In this document: positions 1 through 6,842 of the stretch, in pieces
Layout of the letters: each line of letters begins with the position of its first letter
How positions within the stretch are numbered: position 1 is the stretch's first letter
Source of the DNA: Pseudomonadota bacterium
Lineage (GTDB): Bacteria > Desulfobacterota > JAPLJL01
NCBI GenBank assembly: GCA_026388615.1
Contig: JAPLJL010000076.1
Coordinates: 1 to 9,968 of the forward strand
Reading direction: 5' to 3'
DNA: 9,968 bases
Translations under genes and position numbers: made by a program
Notes under the pieces: generated by a model
Seen by the model: only the letters and a program-made list of their open reading frames with translations
What the model was told of the DNA's origin: nothing
Database searches by the model: none

Positions 1-1029
1 GTTCAAGCCGGGGAGGTGGTCAGCTCCCTTCCCTTGGACCTTCTGGCCCGGATTATGGAACCCCGGCCGCCAGCGGATTTGTTGAATTGGGCGCGGGGCC
101 TGCGCTACCGGAACATGATCCTGGCGGCCTTTTTCCTCAATCGGGAGTCAGTGACAAAAAGCGCCACCGTGTATTTTCCCGACTCGGAATTTCCCTTTAC
201 CCGGCTTTATGAGCCCCGGAACCGCAGCCGCGAAATGTCCCCGCCGGGGAAAACCTACCTGGTGGTGGAGTTTCCCTGCCAGCCGGAGGACCCGGTTTGG
301 AACCTTGATCTGAAAGAGGTAATTGAGAAGGTTCGTGATCCTTTATTGCGGACCGGTTGGTTGAAGGAAGAGGAAATCATCGATACCGCGGTTTATAAAA
401 TCAACCACGCTTATCCTATCCTGGAACTCGGCTACGAGGAAAAGCTCGAGAAGATCTTCACCTTTCTCCGGGGGTTCGGGAACCTGAGGTTAACCGGCCG
501 GAACGGCAGGTTTGTCTACGCCTGGTTATCACGGGAGTCTGCTGCTTTTCAACGTGATCATCCACGAAAACGGGAAGTATTCGTTCCTGCAGACGCTGTT
601 TTACGCTTCTCATTTTCTCGGCCATATCCCCGTTCTCACCGTCCTGGCTTTTATTTTCACGGGCTATTATCTGAGCCTGACCGGGAAAATCCGGAATCCC
701 TATCCCCTGGAAACCACCAAAAAGCTGGCCTGGGTTTTGGCCGCGTTCCTGGTTGTTTCCCTGATTCTAAGCCTGGTTCTTTTCGGACCCGGCGAAACCT
801 TGGATTTCATCGCCGGCAGGACGCAGGGGAGGGGGGTGACCGGCGACGGAGGGGCCTGGGACCTGCATCTGCCCAGCCTGGTGCTTCTGGTTTTCTTTAT
901 TCCCGTTTACCTGTATCTGATCCTGAAATATTTAAAGGTCGATCTGGCGCCCAGTCCCCGGGGGTGGCATTATCTTCTTTCCGGTCTGCTGCTCCTCGCC
1001 GGTTTGAATTACCTGTTCAACCGGTTTGA
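1..1029 (+). CDS. FAD-dependent oxidoreductase (amine oxidase/UDP-galactopyranose mutase-like), C-terminal part; 5' end outside window, 3' end disrupted
   Basis: The frame is open from base 1 (VQAGEVVSSLPL...), so the gene begins upstream and the GTG at 16 is not a real start. Visible hallmarks are an internal VVSSLPL strand, FPFTRLYEPRN, the proline-rich PPGKTYLVVEFPC segment and, near the end, NLRLTGRNGRFVYAW, which matches the C-terminal FAD-binding signature GRNG-x-x-x-Y of COG1232-type flavoproteins. The intact relative at 4113-5750 has the same signature followed by about 60 more residues. Here homology stops at the tryptophan codon 523-525. The frame then stays open to the stop at 1027-1029, but that stretch is rich in R, P and S and is an out-of-phase reading of the membrane gene downstream. 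The protein has therefore probably lost its last helix through a deletion, frameshift or assembly error. The substrate is unknown; a role in sugar or polyprenyl-lipid modification is inferred from the neighbours. Family call is firm, 3' boundary is not. Confidence 0.75.
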   Translation, partial: VQAGEVVSSLPLDLLARIMEPRPPADLLNWARGLRYRNMILAAFFLNRESVTKSATVYFPDSEFPFTRLYEPRNRSREMSPPGKTYLVVEFPCQPEDPVWNLDLKEVIEKVRDPLLRTGWLKEEEIIDTAVYKINHAYPILELGYEEKLEKIFTFLRGFGNLRLTGRNGRFVYAWLSRESAAFQRDHPRKREVFVPADAVLRFSFSRPYPRSHRPGFYFHGLLSEPDRENPESLSPGNHQKAGLGFGRVPGCFPDSKPGSFRTRRNLGFHRRQDAGEGGDRRRRGLGPASAQPGASGFLYSRLPVSDPEIFKGRSGAQSPGVALSSFRSAAPRRFELPVQPV

Positions 1030-1432
1030 CCCTTTGATTTTAATGAGGATCGGGACGGATCCCCGTTACCTGGCGCACGCGGTCAGGGAACTGGCGACGT
1101 TTCCGCTGACCTATTTTCCCATCCCCCTGTATATCATTCTAGTCCGGGAGAAGAGCGCTTTCGGTTCCTCCGCGGAAAAGAAACACGAGATCCTGAAAGT
1201 TTTTCTGCTGATATTTTCCGTGATTTTTCTCGCGGGCCTGCTTTACGGGTCATTTTCGGCGCTCAGCGGCGGAATCGGCGAGCTGGCGCAGAAACCGGCT
1301 TTCGCCCGCGGTGGGCGGCTCGGCATTCCCTACCTTCTGGCTTCCCACTATTTCGAGCATTTTCTTGATACCGTATACTTTTCCCTGCTCTCCCTGCTTC
1401 TTTTCGGATGGCAGGGCGCCAGGTCAAAGTAG
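512..1432 (+). CDS. Polytopic membrane protein of unknown function with paired SH-x-x-x-H motifs
   Basis: I do not recognise this protein. The longest frame starts at a TTG at 512 (306 residues). The frame has a stop at 491, so it cannot start further upstream. A GTG at 554, giving a start before IIHENGKYSF, is at least as likely; no strong ribosome binding site decides between them. About seven hydrophobic segments are visible, near residues 35-57, 71-91, 119-140, 151-169, 194-211, 228-249 and 283-299 of the long form. A histidine motif SHFLGH (33-38) in the first segment is echoed by SHYFEH (278-283) before the last one. The C-terminus is short and basic (QGARSK). The gene overlaps the out-of-phase end of the flavoprotein frame and lies 72 bases before GT39-A, so co-transcription with the glycan genes is likely. 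Codons look natural in this frame throughout. No enzymatic role can be assigned. Confidence 0.7.
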   Translation: MSTPGYHGSLLLFNVIIHENGKYSFLQTLFYASHFLGHIPVLTVLAFIFTGYYLSLTGKIRNPYPLETTKKLAWVLAAFLVVSLILSLVLFGPGETLDFIAGRTQGRGVTGDGGAWDLHLPSLVLLVFFIPVYLYLILKYLKVDLAPSPRGWHYLLSGLLLLAGLNYLFNRFDPLILMRIGTDPRYLAHAVRELATFPLTYFPIPLYIILVREKSAFGSSAEKKHEILKVFLLIFSVIFLAGLLYGSFSALSGGIGELAQKPAFARGGRLGIPYLLASHYFEHFLDTVYFSLLSLLLFGWQGARSK

Positions 1433-1504
1433 CTTTTTCTTTTGGAAAATCGCGGGAGTCCGGTTGGGGGATATTTTCCCGGCCGTTAAAAATTCAGGAT
1501 TCGG

Positions 1505-2962
1505 ATGAAAAAAATCGGATATTTTCTGAGCCGGCGTTATTACCTGGTTTTGTTTTTCCTGGTAATTCTTATTTCCCTGATCATTTTGCTGAACTCCCAG
1601 CACCGGTATTTCAATATCGATGAGCTTGAACATGTGCATGCCGCCTGGTATGTGGAGAACAATCATATCCCTTACCTGGATTTTTTTGAAAATCACAATC
1701 CGCTCCTCTGGTACCTGATCGCTCCCTTTCTCATGATCCTGGGTGATTCCACCCAGGCCATGATGATCCTGAGACTGCTGATGTTTGTTTTTGTCCTGGG
1801 CATAGGATATTTCACCTACCGGGTGGCTGCCCAGGTCAGCCGGTCGAAGGAATCCGCCCTGATCGCGGTTTTGATGATGTTTTCCCTGCTCCTGTTTGTG
1901 GAATCCGCGATCGAGATCAGGCCGGATGTGCCCCAGGTGTTTTTTGGCCTGGTCTCTTTTTCGTGTCTGGTAAGATATTTTCAGGGGTTCCGGGACCGGG
2001 ATGCGGCTTTCTCCGGCCTGGCGGCCGCGATCGCCTTTCTCTTTATCCAGAAATTCCTGTTTCTTTTCCTGGGCCTGATTCTGATTTTCGCCTACTGGCT
2101 TGTCCGCCGGAGGATTTCCCTCCGGCCGATCATCATCTTTTTGCTCTGTTTTTCCTTCCCGTTGCTGTTCTTTGTAGCCGGGCTGGCAGTCTCCGGGGCC
2201 CTGAAAGATTATCTGCTCCTGGGCTGGCTTTTTAATCTGAAATTCATCACCTCCTTTTCCGCCTGGGAGACTTTGGCAACATACATCAAGCCGAATATTT
2301 TGTTCTGGCTGATCCTGCCGGTTTCCGTGATTTTTATCCTCCGGGAAAAAAGGAGCAACCCGGAGATTAAAACCGTGGCCTTGCTCGGAGCCGGATTGTT
2401 TCTACTGGTGTTCAGGGTCAAGCATCCTTACCCGCAGTATTTTCTCCCTTCCCTGCCTTTCTTCGCGATCGCGGCCGGATATTTTCTCAACGAAGGATTC
2501 AACCGGTTCAGGTTGAACAATCTGATCCGGGTGATCATCCTGGTTGCGCTGCTGGCCGAACCGGTGGTGTTTCTGGTGAAGAAAAGCCGGGAGACCAACG
2601 CCGACCAGCTGGCCCTGATCAACTATGTTCTCCGGAACACTCAGCCCGGGGAGTGCGTTTATGACGGCTCCCTGCAGTTCAATCTGTTCCGGCCGGATTT
2701 GCATTATTTCTGGTTTCATCATTCACCCTGGGGAGGATTGGACCAATATCGGCGGTTGGCCCAAAACAAATATTTCGCCAGGTATATTATTCCCGAGCGT
2801 GGTCAGTACGACGTCTGCGGGATGATCAAAGCGAAAAAACCGAAATACATTCTCGGCTTCACCTATGTGCAGGAGAAATGCGGATTGAAGGAATTGTATG
2901 CGCAAACGGAGTTCGAGAAGATCAAGGTCCGGAAAGACGGGCAGAGCGGGTCGAACCGATGA
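1505..2962 (+). CDS. GT39/ArnT-like (PMT_2 type) integral-membrane glycosyltransferase, paralogue A
   Basis: This 485-residue polytopic protein has the GT-C layout: a short cytoplasmic N-terminus, a first membrane helix (about 12-30), then a periplasmic loop with the acidic pair D39-E40 in NIDELEHVH, followed by PYLDFFENHNPLLWYL (57-71 region). This matches the DE...PPL-type first loop of PMT/ArnT enzymes, where the acidic residue is the presumed catalytic base. About ten more hydrophobic helices follow, with EIRPDVPQVFFG (137-148), HPYPQYFLP (307-315) and a soluble C-terminal region containing NLFRPDLHYFWF (393-404). Enzymes of this family transfer a sugar from a polyprenyl-phosphate donor on the outer face of the membrane. 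ATG 1505 is preceded by CAGGA five bases upstream. The protein is closely paralogous to GT39-B at 6843-8303. Its last residues after KVRK (KDGQSGSNR) have no counterpart there and may be a junction artefact. Its stop overlaps the next start (ATGA). Acceptor and sugar are unknown. Confidence 0.9.
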   Translation: MKKIGYFLSRRYYLVLFFLVILISLIILLNSQHRYFNIDELEHVHAAWYVENNHIPYLDFFENHNPLLWYLIAPFLMILGDSTQAMMILRLLMFVFVLGIGYFTYRVAAQVSRSKESALIAVLMMFSLLLFVESAIEIRPDVPQVFFGLVSFSCLVRYFQGFRDRDAAFSGLAAAIAFLFIQKFLFLFLGLILIFAYWLVRRRISLRPIIIFLLCFSFPLLFFVAGLAVSGALKDYLLLGWLFNLKFITSFSAWETLATYIKPNILFWLILPVSVIFILREKRSNPEIKTVALLGAGLFLLVFRVKHPYPQYFLPSLPFFAIAAGYFLNEGFNRFRLNNLIRVIILVALLAEPVVFLVKKSRETNADQLALINYVLRNTQPGECVYDGSLQFNLFRPDLHYFWFHHSPWGGLDQYRRLAQNKYFARYIIPERGQYDVCGMIKAKKPKYILGFTYVQEKCGLKELYAQTEFEKIKVRKDGQSGSNR

Positions 2963-3900
2963 GCATCAGCGGAACGGGGATTCTCCGGCGCGGGCTGGCC
3001 CTGGGGATCGGGATCTCGCCGGCCTGGAGCGCGGCCGCGATCCTGGTTTACGCCTCCTCCTGGATTTTCCGGACCTGGAGGCTGAAAAGCCTGACCGGAC
3101 CGTCGGGAAAAACCTTCCGGGCGTTTGATCTGTTCAGGTATCACATCTCCGGATACGCCCTGAATTCCTTCCTGCCCGCCAAGCTGGGGGATGCGGCCAC
3201 CGTCGTTTACCTGAAAATGGCGGGGGTCAACCTCGGCCGGGCGGTGGCGATTATTTTTCAGACCCGGATCCTGGATCTCCTGGCCATCGTGCTGCTGTCC
3301 ACTCCGGCGGTCATCCTGGTTCTGGGAAGAAGCGCGCCCGGGTGGATTGTCACCACTTTTATCTTCTGCGCCCTGATCGTCGCGGCGCCCCTGGCGATGG
3401 TGGCTTTCGACCGGAAAAGGTATACCGCCCGCATTTTCGAAAAACTGGGGAAAAAATCCGGGAACCGGATGTTCCGGCTGGCGGCGGAGAAGGCCGGGGA
3501 CACCTACCAGGGTTACCACGAAATCGTTTCCGATCGGCTGCTGCTGGCGGGATCGATTCTTTTATCCCTCGCGGCCTGGGGGGTGGAAGGCTCGGCCGGT
3601 TTCGCGGTTTCCCGGGCGCTGGGGGCGCAGGTCTCCTTCCTGCCGGTGCTCCTGGCGGTGATGATCGGCAATATCGGGAAGGCGGCCCCGGCCACGCCCG
3701 GATCGGTGGGCATCTATGAAGGCATTTTCGCGGCGGTGCTGGTTTTGTTTGCGGTTCCCTTCGAGGTGGCCATCGCGGTCGCGATTCTTGATCACCTGTT
3801 GAAAAAGTTGTTCAACATTACGGTGGGAGGGCTGGCTACTCTCCGGATCGGGATCAGCCTGGACCAGATCCGGGAGATGGTTGACGACCAGAGCCGGTAA
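2959..3900 (+). CDS. UPF0104/AglD-like membrane protein (LPG_synthase_TM family), probably N-terminally short
   Basis: The 313-residue protein matches the lysylphosphatidylglycerol-synthase TM family (YbhN/AglD2 type, PF03706), proposed lipid or lipid-sugar translocation factors common in envelope-glycan loci. Signatures are a helix ending in FRTWRLKSL (37-45; family R-x-x-R-W-R-x-L-L), NSFLPAKLGD (69-78; family N-x-FLPG-x-x-GD) and, near the C-terminus, GNIGKAAPATPGSVGIYEG (237-255; family P-x-x-PGG-x-G-x-x-EG). Six or seven hydrophobic helices are visible. I chose ATG 2959 because it overlaps the GT39-A stop as ATGA. The in-frame ATG at 2878 would only add a charged, non-hydrophobic segment that is a shadow of the upstream gene. 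The usual first transmembrane helix before the ILRRGLALG region is absent from both forms, which suggests N-terminal truncation. There is no clear ribosome binding site, so expression probably relies on translational coupling. The family call is strong; the transported substrate is unknown. Confidence 0.82.
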   Translation: MSISGTGILRRGLALGIGISPAWSAAAILVYASSWIFRTWRLKSLTGPSGKTFRAFDLFRYHISGYALNSFLPAKLGDAATVVYLKMAGVNLGRAVAIIFQTRILDLLAIVLLSTPAVILVLGRSAPGWIVTTFIFCALIVAAPLAMVAFDRKRYTARIFEKLGKKSGNRMFRLAAEKAGDTYQGYHEIVSDRLLLAGSILLSLAAWGVEGSAGFAVSRALGAQVSFLPVLLAVMIGNIGKAAPATPGSVGIYEGIFAAVLVLFAVPFEVAIAVAILDHLLKKLFNITVGGLATLRIGISLDQIREMVDDQSR

Positions 3901-3919
3901 CCAGGAAACCAAAAAATAA

Positions 3920-3978
3920 TTGACGATCCACCTTCGCTAAAGCTTCGGCGGACAGGTTGACGATTGCAGATTGACGAA
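3920..3978. repeat. Imperfect palindrome flanked by TTGACGA(T) direct repeats
   Basis: TTGACGAT occurs at 3920-3927 and again at 3957-3964, and a third copy, TTGACGAA, lies at 3971-3978. Between the first two is a 29-base block containing TCCACC (3927-3932) and GGCGGA (3947-3952), which pair except for one A/C mismatch. They enclose TTCGCTAAAGCTTC. The layout resembles a small palindromic repeat inserted into, or embedded in, a TTGACGAT tandem. The block is intergenic, between the UPF0104-like gene and the module 2 flavoprotein. From memory, similar GCCGAAGCTTTAGCG blocks recur in candidate-phylum genomes, but this was not checked. Confidence 0.5.
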
Positions 3979-4022
3979 TGAAAGACAACTACGTAAGGAA
4001 AGGCTTTCCCTCCGAACCTGAT

Positions 4023-4042
4023 GGGCCTCGGGACGAGGACCC
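4023..4042 (+). other. Short strong hairpin in the leader of the module 2 flavoprotein gene
   Basis: GGG-CCTCG (4023-4030) pairs with CGAGG-A-CCC (4034-4042) around a GGA triloop, giving eight pairs with one bulged A at 4039. No T-run follows, so it is not a canonical intrinsic terminator. It sits about 70 bases before ATG 4113 in the 212-base gap (3901-4112), which otherwise holds the palindromic repeat at 3920-3978 and no gene I can support. It may be a leader structure or chance in GC-rich DNA. Confidence 0.3.
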
Positions 4043-4112
4043 AAACGGGCAGGACGAGAACCTTAGGGGGCCGAATAGTTATTCAAAGCTGAAGCGAAAG
4101 ATCGGGTAGCTT

Positions 4113-5750
4113 ATGGAGAAGAAGGCGATCATTATCGGCGCGGGACCGGCCGGATTGACGGCGGCCCACGAACTGCTGAAGAAGACCGGGATCAAGCCCT
4201 GGATTTTTGAAACCGACGCCGTCTGCGGGGGCCTTTCCCGGACCGTTAATTACCGGGGGAATCGGATTGATGTCGGCGGCCACCGGTTCTTCTCCAAGTT
4301 AAAGCCGATCATGAAATGGTGGCTCCGGATCCTGCCCCTGGAAATGAGCTTGAACCCCGGGCCGGAGGGGCCGGGCGCCCTGGAAAAAGAACTGCTCGCG
4401 ATCGCGGGTGAGGACCGCGTTTCCCCCGGTTCGGACCGGGCGGAGGCGGTCATGCAGGTGCGGGACCGCCTTTCCCGCATCTTTTTCATGAAAAAATTCT
4501 TCGATTATCCGCTTTCCTTGAAAATGCAGACGCTCAGGGATCTCGGCTTCGGCCGGGTCGTGCCGATCACCGGGAGTTATTTGCGGTCCCGGGCGTTTCC
4601 CATCAGACCGGAGAACAATCTGGAAGATTTTTTCATCAACCGGTTCGGCCGCAGGTTCTATCAGATGTTTTTCCGGGAGTATACGGAAAAGGTCTGGGGG
4701 GTTTCCTGCCGGGAGATCGGAACGGGGTGGGGGGAACAGCGGATCAAGGGCCTGTCCCTCTCCCGGGCGCTGATCCACGCGCTGAAAGGCCTTTTCGGCC
4801 TGAAGATCGAACTGCTCAAGACCGGCGCGGAAACCAGCCTGATCGAGCAGTTTCTTTACCCGAAGTACGGTCCCGGGCAGCTTTGGGAAGCGGTCGCGAA
4901 AATCGTGGAGGGCCAGGGCGGGAAGATCGCTTACCGGCAGCGGGTCGTGGGCGTGGACGCCGAGGGCGACCGGATCCGGGCGGTCCGGGTGCGGGACGAA
5001 GAGAGCGGCCGGGTTATCCGAGTCGAAGGCGATTATTTTTTTTCCTCCATGCCGGTCTGCGATCTGATCCGGGCCTGGGACGGAAAGGCGCCGCGGGAGG
5101 TTCAGGAGGTTTCAGATCATCTGGCCTACATGGATTTCGTCACGGTCGGGCTTTTATTTAAACAGCTTCGGGTCAAAGGGAAGAACCGCCGCGAATCCCC
5201 GGCAGGGCTGATCCCCGACAACTGGATCTACGTGCAGGAGCCGAAGATTAAAATGGGCCGGATTCAGATCTTCAACAACTGGAGCCCGGCCATGGTCCGG
5301 GACCCGGATACGGTCTGGCTCGGCGCGGAATATTTTTACCGGGAGGGCGATCCCGAGTGGGGAAAAAGCGACAGGGAGATGATCGAAATGGCGGTCGGGG
5401 AGCTGGCCCGGATGGGCCTGGCCGACCCGGGGGATTATCTGGACGGGGTGGTGGTCAGGATGAAGAAGACTTATCCGGGTTATTTCGGGTCCTACGACCG
5501 GTTTCCGCTGGTGCGCGGTTTCACCGACGGCTTCCGTAACCTGTTTTTAATCGGCCGGAACGGGATGCACCGCTACAACAACCAGGATCATTCGATGCTG
5601 ACGGCGATGACGGCGGTGGACAACATCCTGGCGGGCCGGACCGATAAGGACAACATCTGGCAGGTCAACACCGAACCGGAGTACATGGAAAACAAGGTTA
5701 CCTTCGTGGAAAACCTGACCGGTGTTTATCAGCAGGACGACAATGTCTGA
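4113..5750 (+). CDS. FAD/NAD(P)-binding oxidoreductase, UDP-galactopyranose mutase/amine-oxidase-like
   Basis: A complete 545-residue flavoprotein. The N-terminal Rossmann dinucleotide-binding motif is IIIGAGPAGL (6-15), followed by GGLSRT (39-44) and DVGGHRFFSK (53-62), the usual FAD contacts of COG1232-type proteins. FREYTEKVWG (187-196) and the C-terminal GRNGMHRYNNQDHSMLTA (481-498) are also family hallmarks. There is no signal peptide or membrane helix, so it is cytoplasmic. Members are common in polysaccharide loci, where they are annotated only as NAD(P)/FAD-dependent oxidoreductases; UDP-galactopyranose mutase is the nearest characterised relative, but that activity is not shown here. 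ATG 4113 is chosen because the Rossmann motif begins within ten residues; the ribosome binding site is weak. It is related to the partial flavoprotein at 1-525 and heads the second module. Its end overlaps the GT2 start by eight bases, indicating an operon. Substrate unknown; redox or isomerase chemistry on a nucleotide-sugar or lipid-linked sugar is inferred. Confidence 0.9.
   Translation: MEKKAIIIGAGPAGLTAAHELLKKTGIKPWIFETDAVCGGLSRTVNYRGNRIDVGGHRFFSKLKPIMKWWLRILPLEMSLNPGPEGPGALEKELLAIAGEDRVSPGSDRAEAVMQVRDRLSRIFFMKKFFDYPLSLKMQTLRDLGFGRVVPITGSYLRSRAFPIRPENNLEDFFINRFGRRFYQMFFREYTEKVWGVSCREIGTGWGEQRIKGLSLSRALIHALKGLFGLKIELLKTGAETSLIEQFLYPKYGPGQLWEAVAKIVEGQGGKIAYRQRVVGVDAEGDRIRAVRVRDEESGRVIRVEGDYFFSSMPVCDLIRAWDGKAPREVQEVSDHLAYMDFVTVGLLFKQLRVKGKNRRESPAGLIPDNWIYVQEPKIKMGRIQIFNNWSPAMVRDPDTVWLGAEYFYREGDPEWGKSDREMIEMAVGELARMGLADPGDYLDGVVVRMKKTYPGYFGSYDRFPLVRGFTDGFRNLFLIGRNGMHRYNNQDHSMLTAMTAVDNILAGRTDKDNIWQVNTEPEYMENKVTFVENLTGVYQQDDNV
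5734..5737 (+). promoter_or_regulatory. Ribosome binding site deciding the GT2 start
   Basis: AGGA ends five bases before ATG 5743, inside the last codons of the upstream flavoprotein gene. It favours this start over the ATG at 5722 in the same frame and over ATG 5794, which has no ribosome binding site. The layout implies translational coupling. Confidence 0.6.
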
Positions 5751-6837
5751 AGCCGGACCCATTAACTTGGAAAATTCGGTAAATCATAGCCAAATGAACA
5801 ACGCTCCGGCTCTCCTCCTTTCGATAATCATCCCCACCCGGGACAGTGAAACGACCCTGGAGGAGTCCCTGCGTTCCATCCGGGAGAACGGATATCCCAA
5901 CTATGAGTTGATTGTTGTCGATGGGGGAAGCCGGGATCGAACCCTGGAGATCGCCCGCGCTTATACCGATAAAATCATCCGGCAAAACCCCGCGGGCGGA
6001 AGAGAGGAAGCGAGAAACCTGGGTTATGCGGAGACGCGGGGTGAGATAATCGTTTGCACGGATTCCGACAACGTCCTGGAAAAAGGGGCGCTGGAAAAAA
6101 TGGCCCGGTATTTTTTATCCCATCCGGAAGTGGACGCCGTCACCGGAATGAATACCAGGGAAACTCCGGCGGCGAATTTTGCCTCCCAATATAAAAACCT
6201 GTACCTGTATAAAAATTTCCGCCGTCTGCCCCCGGAGGTGGATTTCCTGTACGGGTCTCTGTACGGCGTGAGAAAAGCGGATTATCCCCTGACTACCATG
6301 TGGGTGGACGATACGGCCCGGGGCCAGGAACTGGCCAGTAACAATAAGCGGATCCGCTTCCAGCCCGAGCTTAAAACCGTGCATTTAAAAAGGTACAGCC
6401 TGGCCTCTTTGCTGGTCAATGACTTCGAGATCCCTTACGGCTGGGCGCAGATTTTCATGAAGTACCAGGGCTGGCGGCGTTTGCTCGGTGCTCCCCGCCG
6501 CGGGTATAGCCATGTGTCTCCGGATCAGCTCGTGAGCCTGATTCTGTCGCCTTTTCTGGGAGTCACCGCCGCCGCCGCTTATTTTCTCCCGGGTATTTTC
6601 CCGCTCGCCTTTTTGCTGGGATGCCTGTGGCTTTATTTCAATCGCGATTTTCTCCGGATCTTGGCTGGGGAGAAGGGTTTTTTCTTCATGCTCGCCGGGA
6701 TGGCTTTCACTTGGGTGGATCACTGCGTCATGCTGGCCGGGGTAACGGCGGGCGTGGGGGTCTCTCTGGGACAGCGATTATTCCAACCCCGGGTTCCAAA
6801 TCAGGCGGAAGGGGAGACCGAAAACCGGAGGCCTTAG
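5743..6837 (+). CDS. Family 2 glycosyltransferase with C-terminal membrane helices
   Basis: The 364-residue protein opens with about 25 polar residues, then a GT-A fold: LSIIIPTRDSETTLEESLRSI (from 26), ELIVVDGGSRDRTLEIA (55-71 region), the nucleotide-sugar and metal-binding DSDN motif (107-110) in VCTDSDNVLEKGAL, and GSLYGVRK (171-178) followed by DD-TARGQEL (189-197), an acceptor-site-like region. After about residue 260 there are three hydrophobic segments (about 264-283, 284-299, 312-335), so it is anchored to the inner membrane with the catalytic domain in the cytoplasm. This is the layout of GT2 enzymes that load a sugar onto undecaprenyl phosphate or onto a lipid-linked glycan. ATG 5743 overlaps the flavoprotein stop by eight bases. 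GT39-B follows after five bases, so this enzyme may make the polyprenyl-phosphate-sugar donor that the GT39 enzyme uses. The sugar is unknown. Confidence 0.88.
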   Translation: MSEAGPINLENSVNHSQMNNAPALLLSIIIPTRDSETTLEESLRSIRENGYPNYELIVVDGGSRDRTLEIARAYTDKIIRQNPAGGREEARNLGYAETRGEIIVCTDSDNVLEKGALEKMARYFLSHPEVDAVTGMNTRETPAANFASQYKNLYLYKNFRRLPPEVDFLYGSLYGVRKADYPLTTMWVDDTARGQELASNNKRIRFQPELKTVHLKRYSLASLLVNDFEIPYGWAQIFMKYQGWRRLLGAPRRGYSHVSPDQLVSLILSPFLGVTAAAAYFLPGIFPLAFLLGCLWLYFNRDFLRILAGEKGFFFMLAGMAFTWVDHCVMLAGVTAGVGVSLGQRLFQPRVPNQAEGETENRRP

Positions 6838-6842
6838 CCCAA

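Noticed and set aside
526..1029. Extension of the flavoprotein frame after residue W (523-525) as genuine protein
   Set aside because: The sequence becomes rich in R, P, S and G with no family similarity and is out of phase with a well-formed membrane protein on the same strand.
2878..2958. Upstream start at 2878 for the UPF0104-like protein
   Set aside because: The added residues are charged and non-hydrophobic, and come from the GT39-A 3' end in another frame. They do not restore the missing helix.
2863..3519. Long minus-strand frame of 218 residues opposite the UPF0104-like gene
   Set aside because: It is Q-, G-, P- and R-rich, low in hydrophobic structure, and antisense to a gene with clear family motifs.
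3957..3999. Sigma-70 promoter with TTGACG as the -35 box
   Set aside because: No convincing -10 box lies 16-18 bases downstream of any of the three TTGACG copies; they look like repeat units instead.
4005..4080. Cyclic-di-GMP (GEMM) riboswitch, suggested by GGGACGAGG and CCCAAACGGG strings
   Set aside because: The conserved CACGC...GGCAAACC core and the second helix pattern are missing, and no expression platform is evident.
4727..5161. Plus-strand frame of 144 residues inside the full-length flavoprotein gene
   Set aside because: R-, G- and P-rich out-of-phase reading of a confident gene, typical of GC-rich DNA.
6621..6842. Longer N-terminus for GT39-B from an upstream start at 6621
   Set aside because: The added part overlaps the GT2 coding region out of phase. 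ATG 6843, behind GGAGG, matches the paralogue's length.
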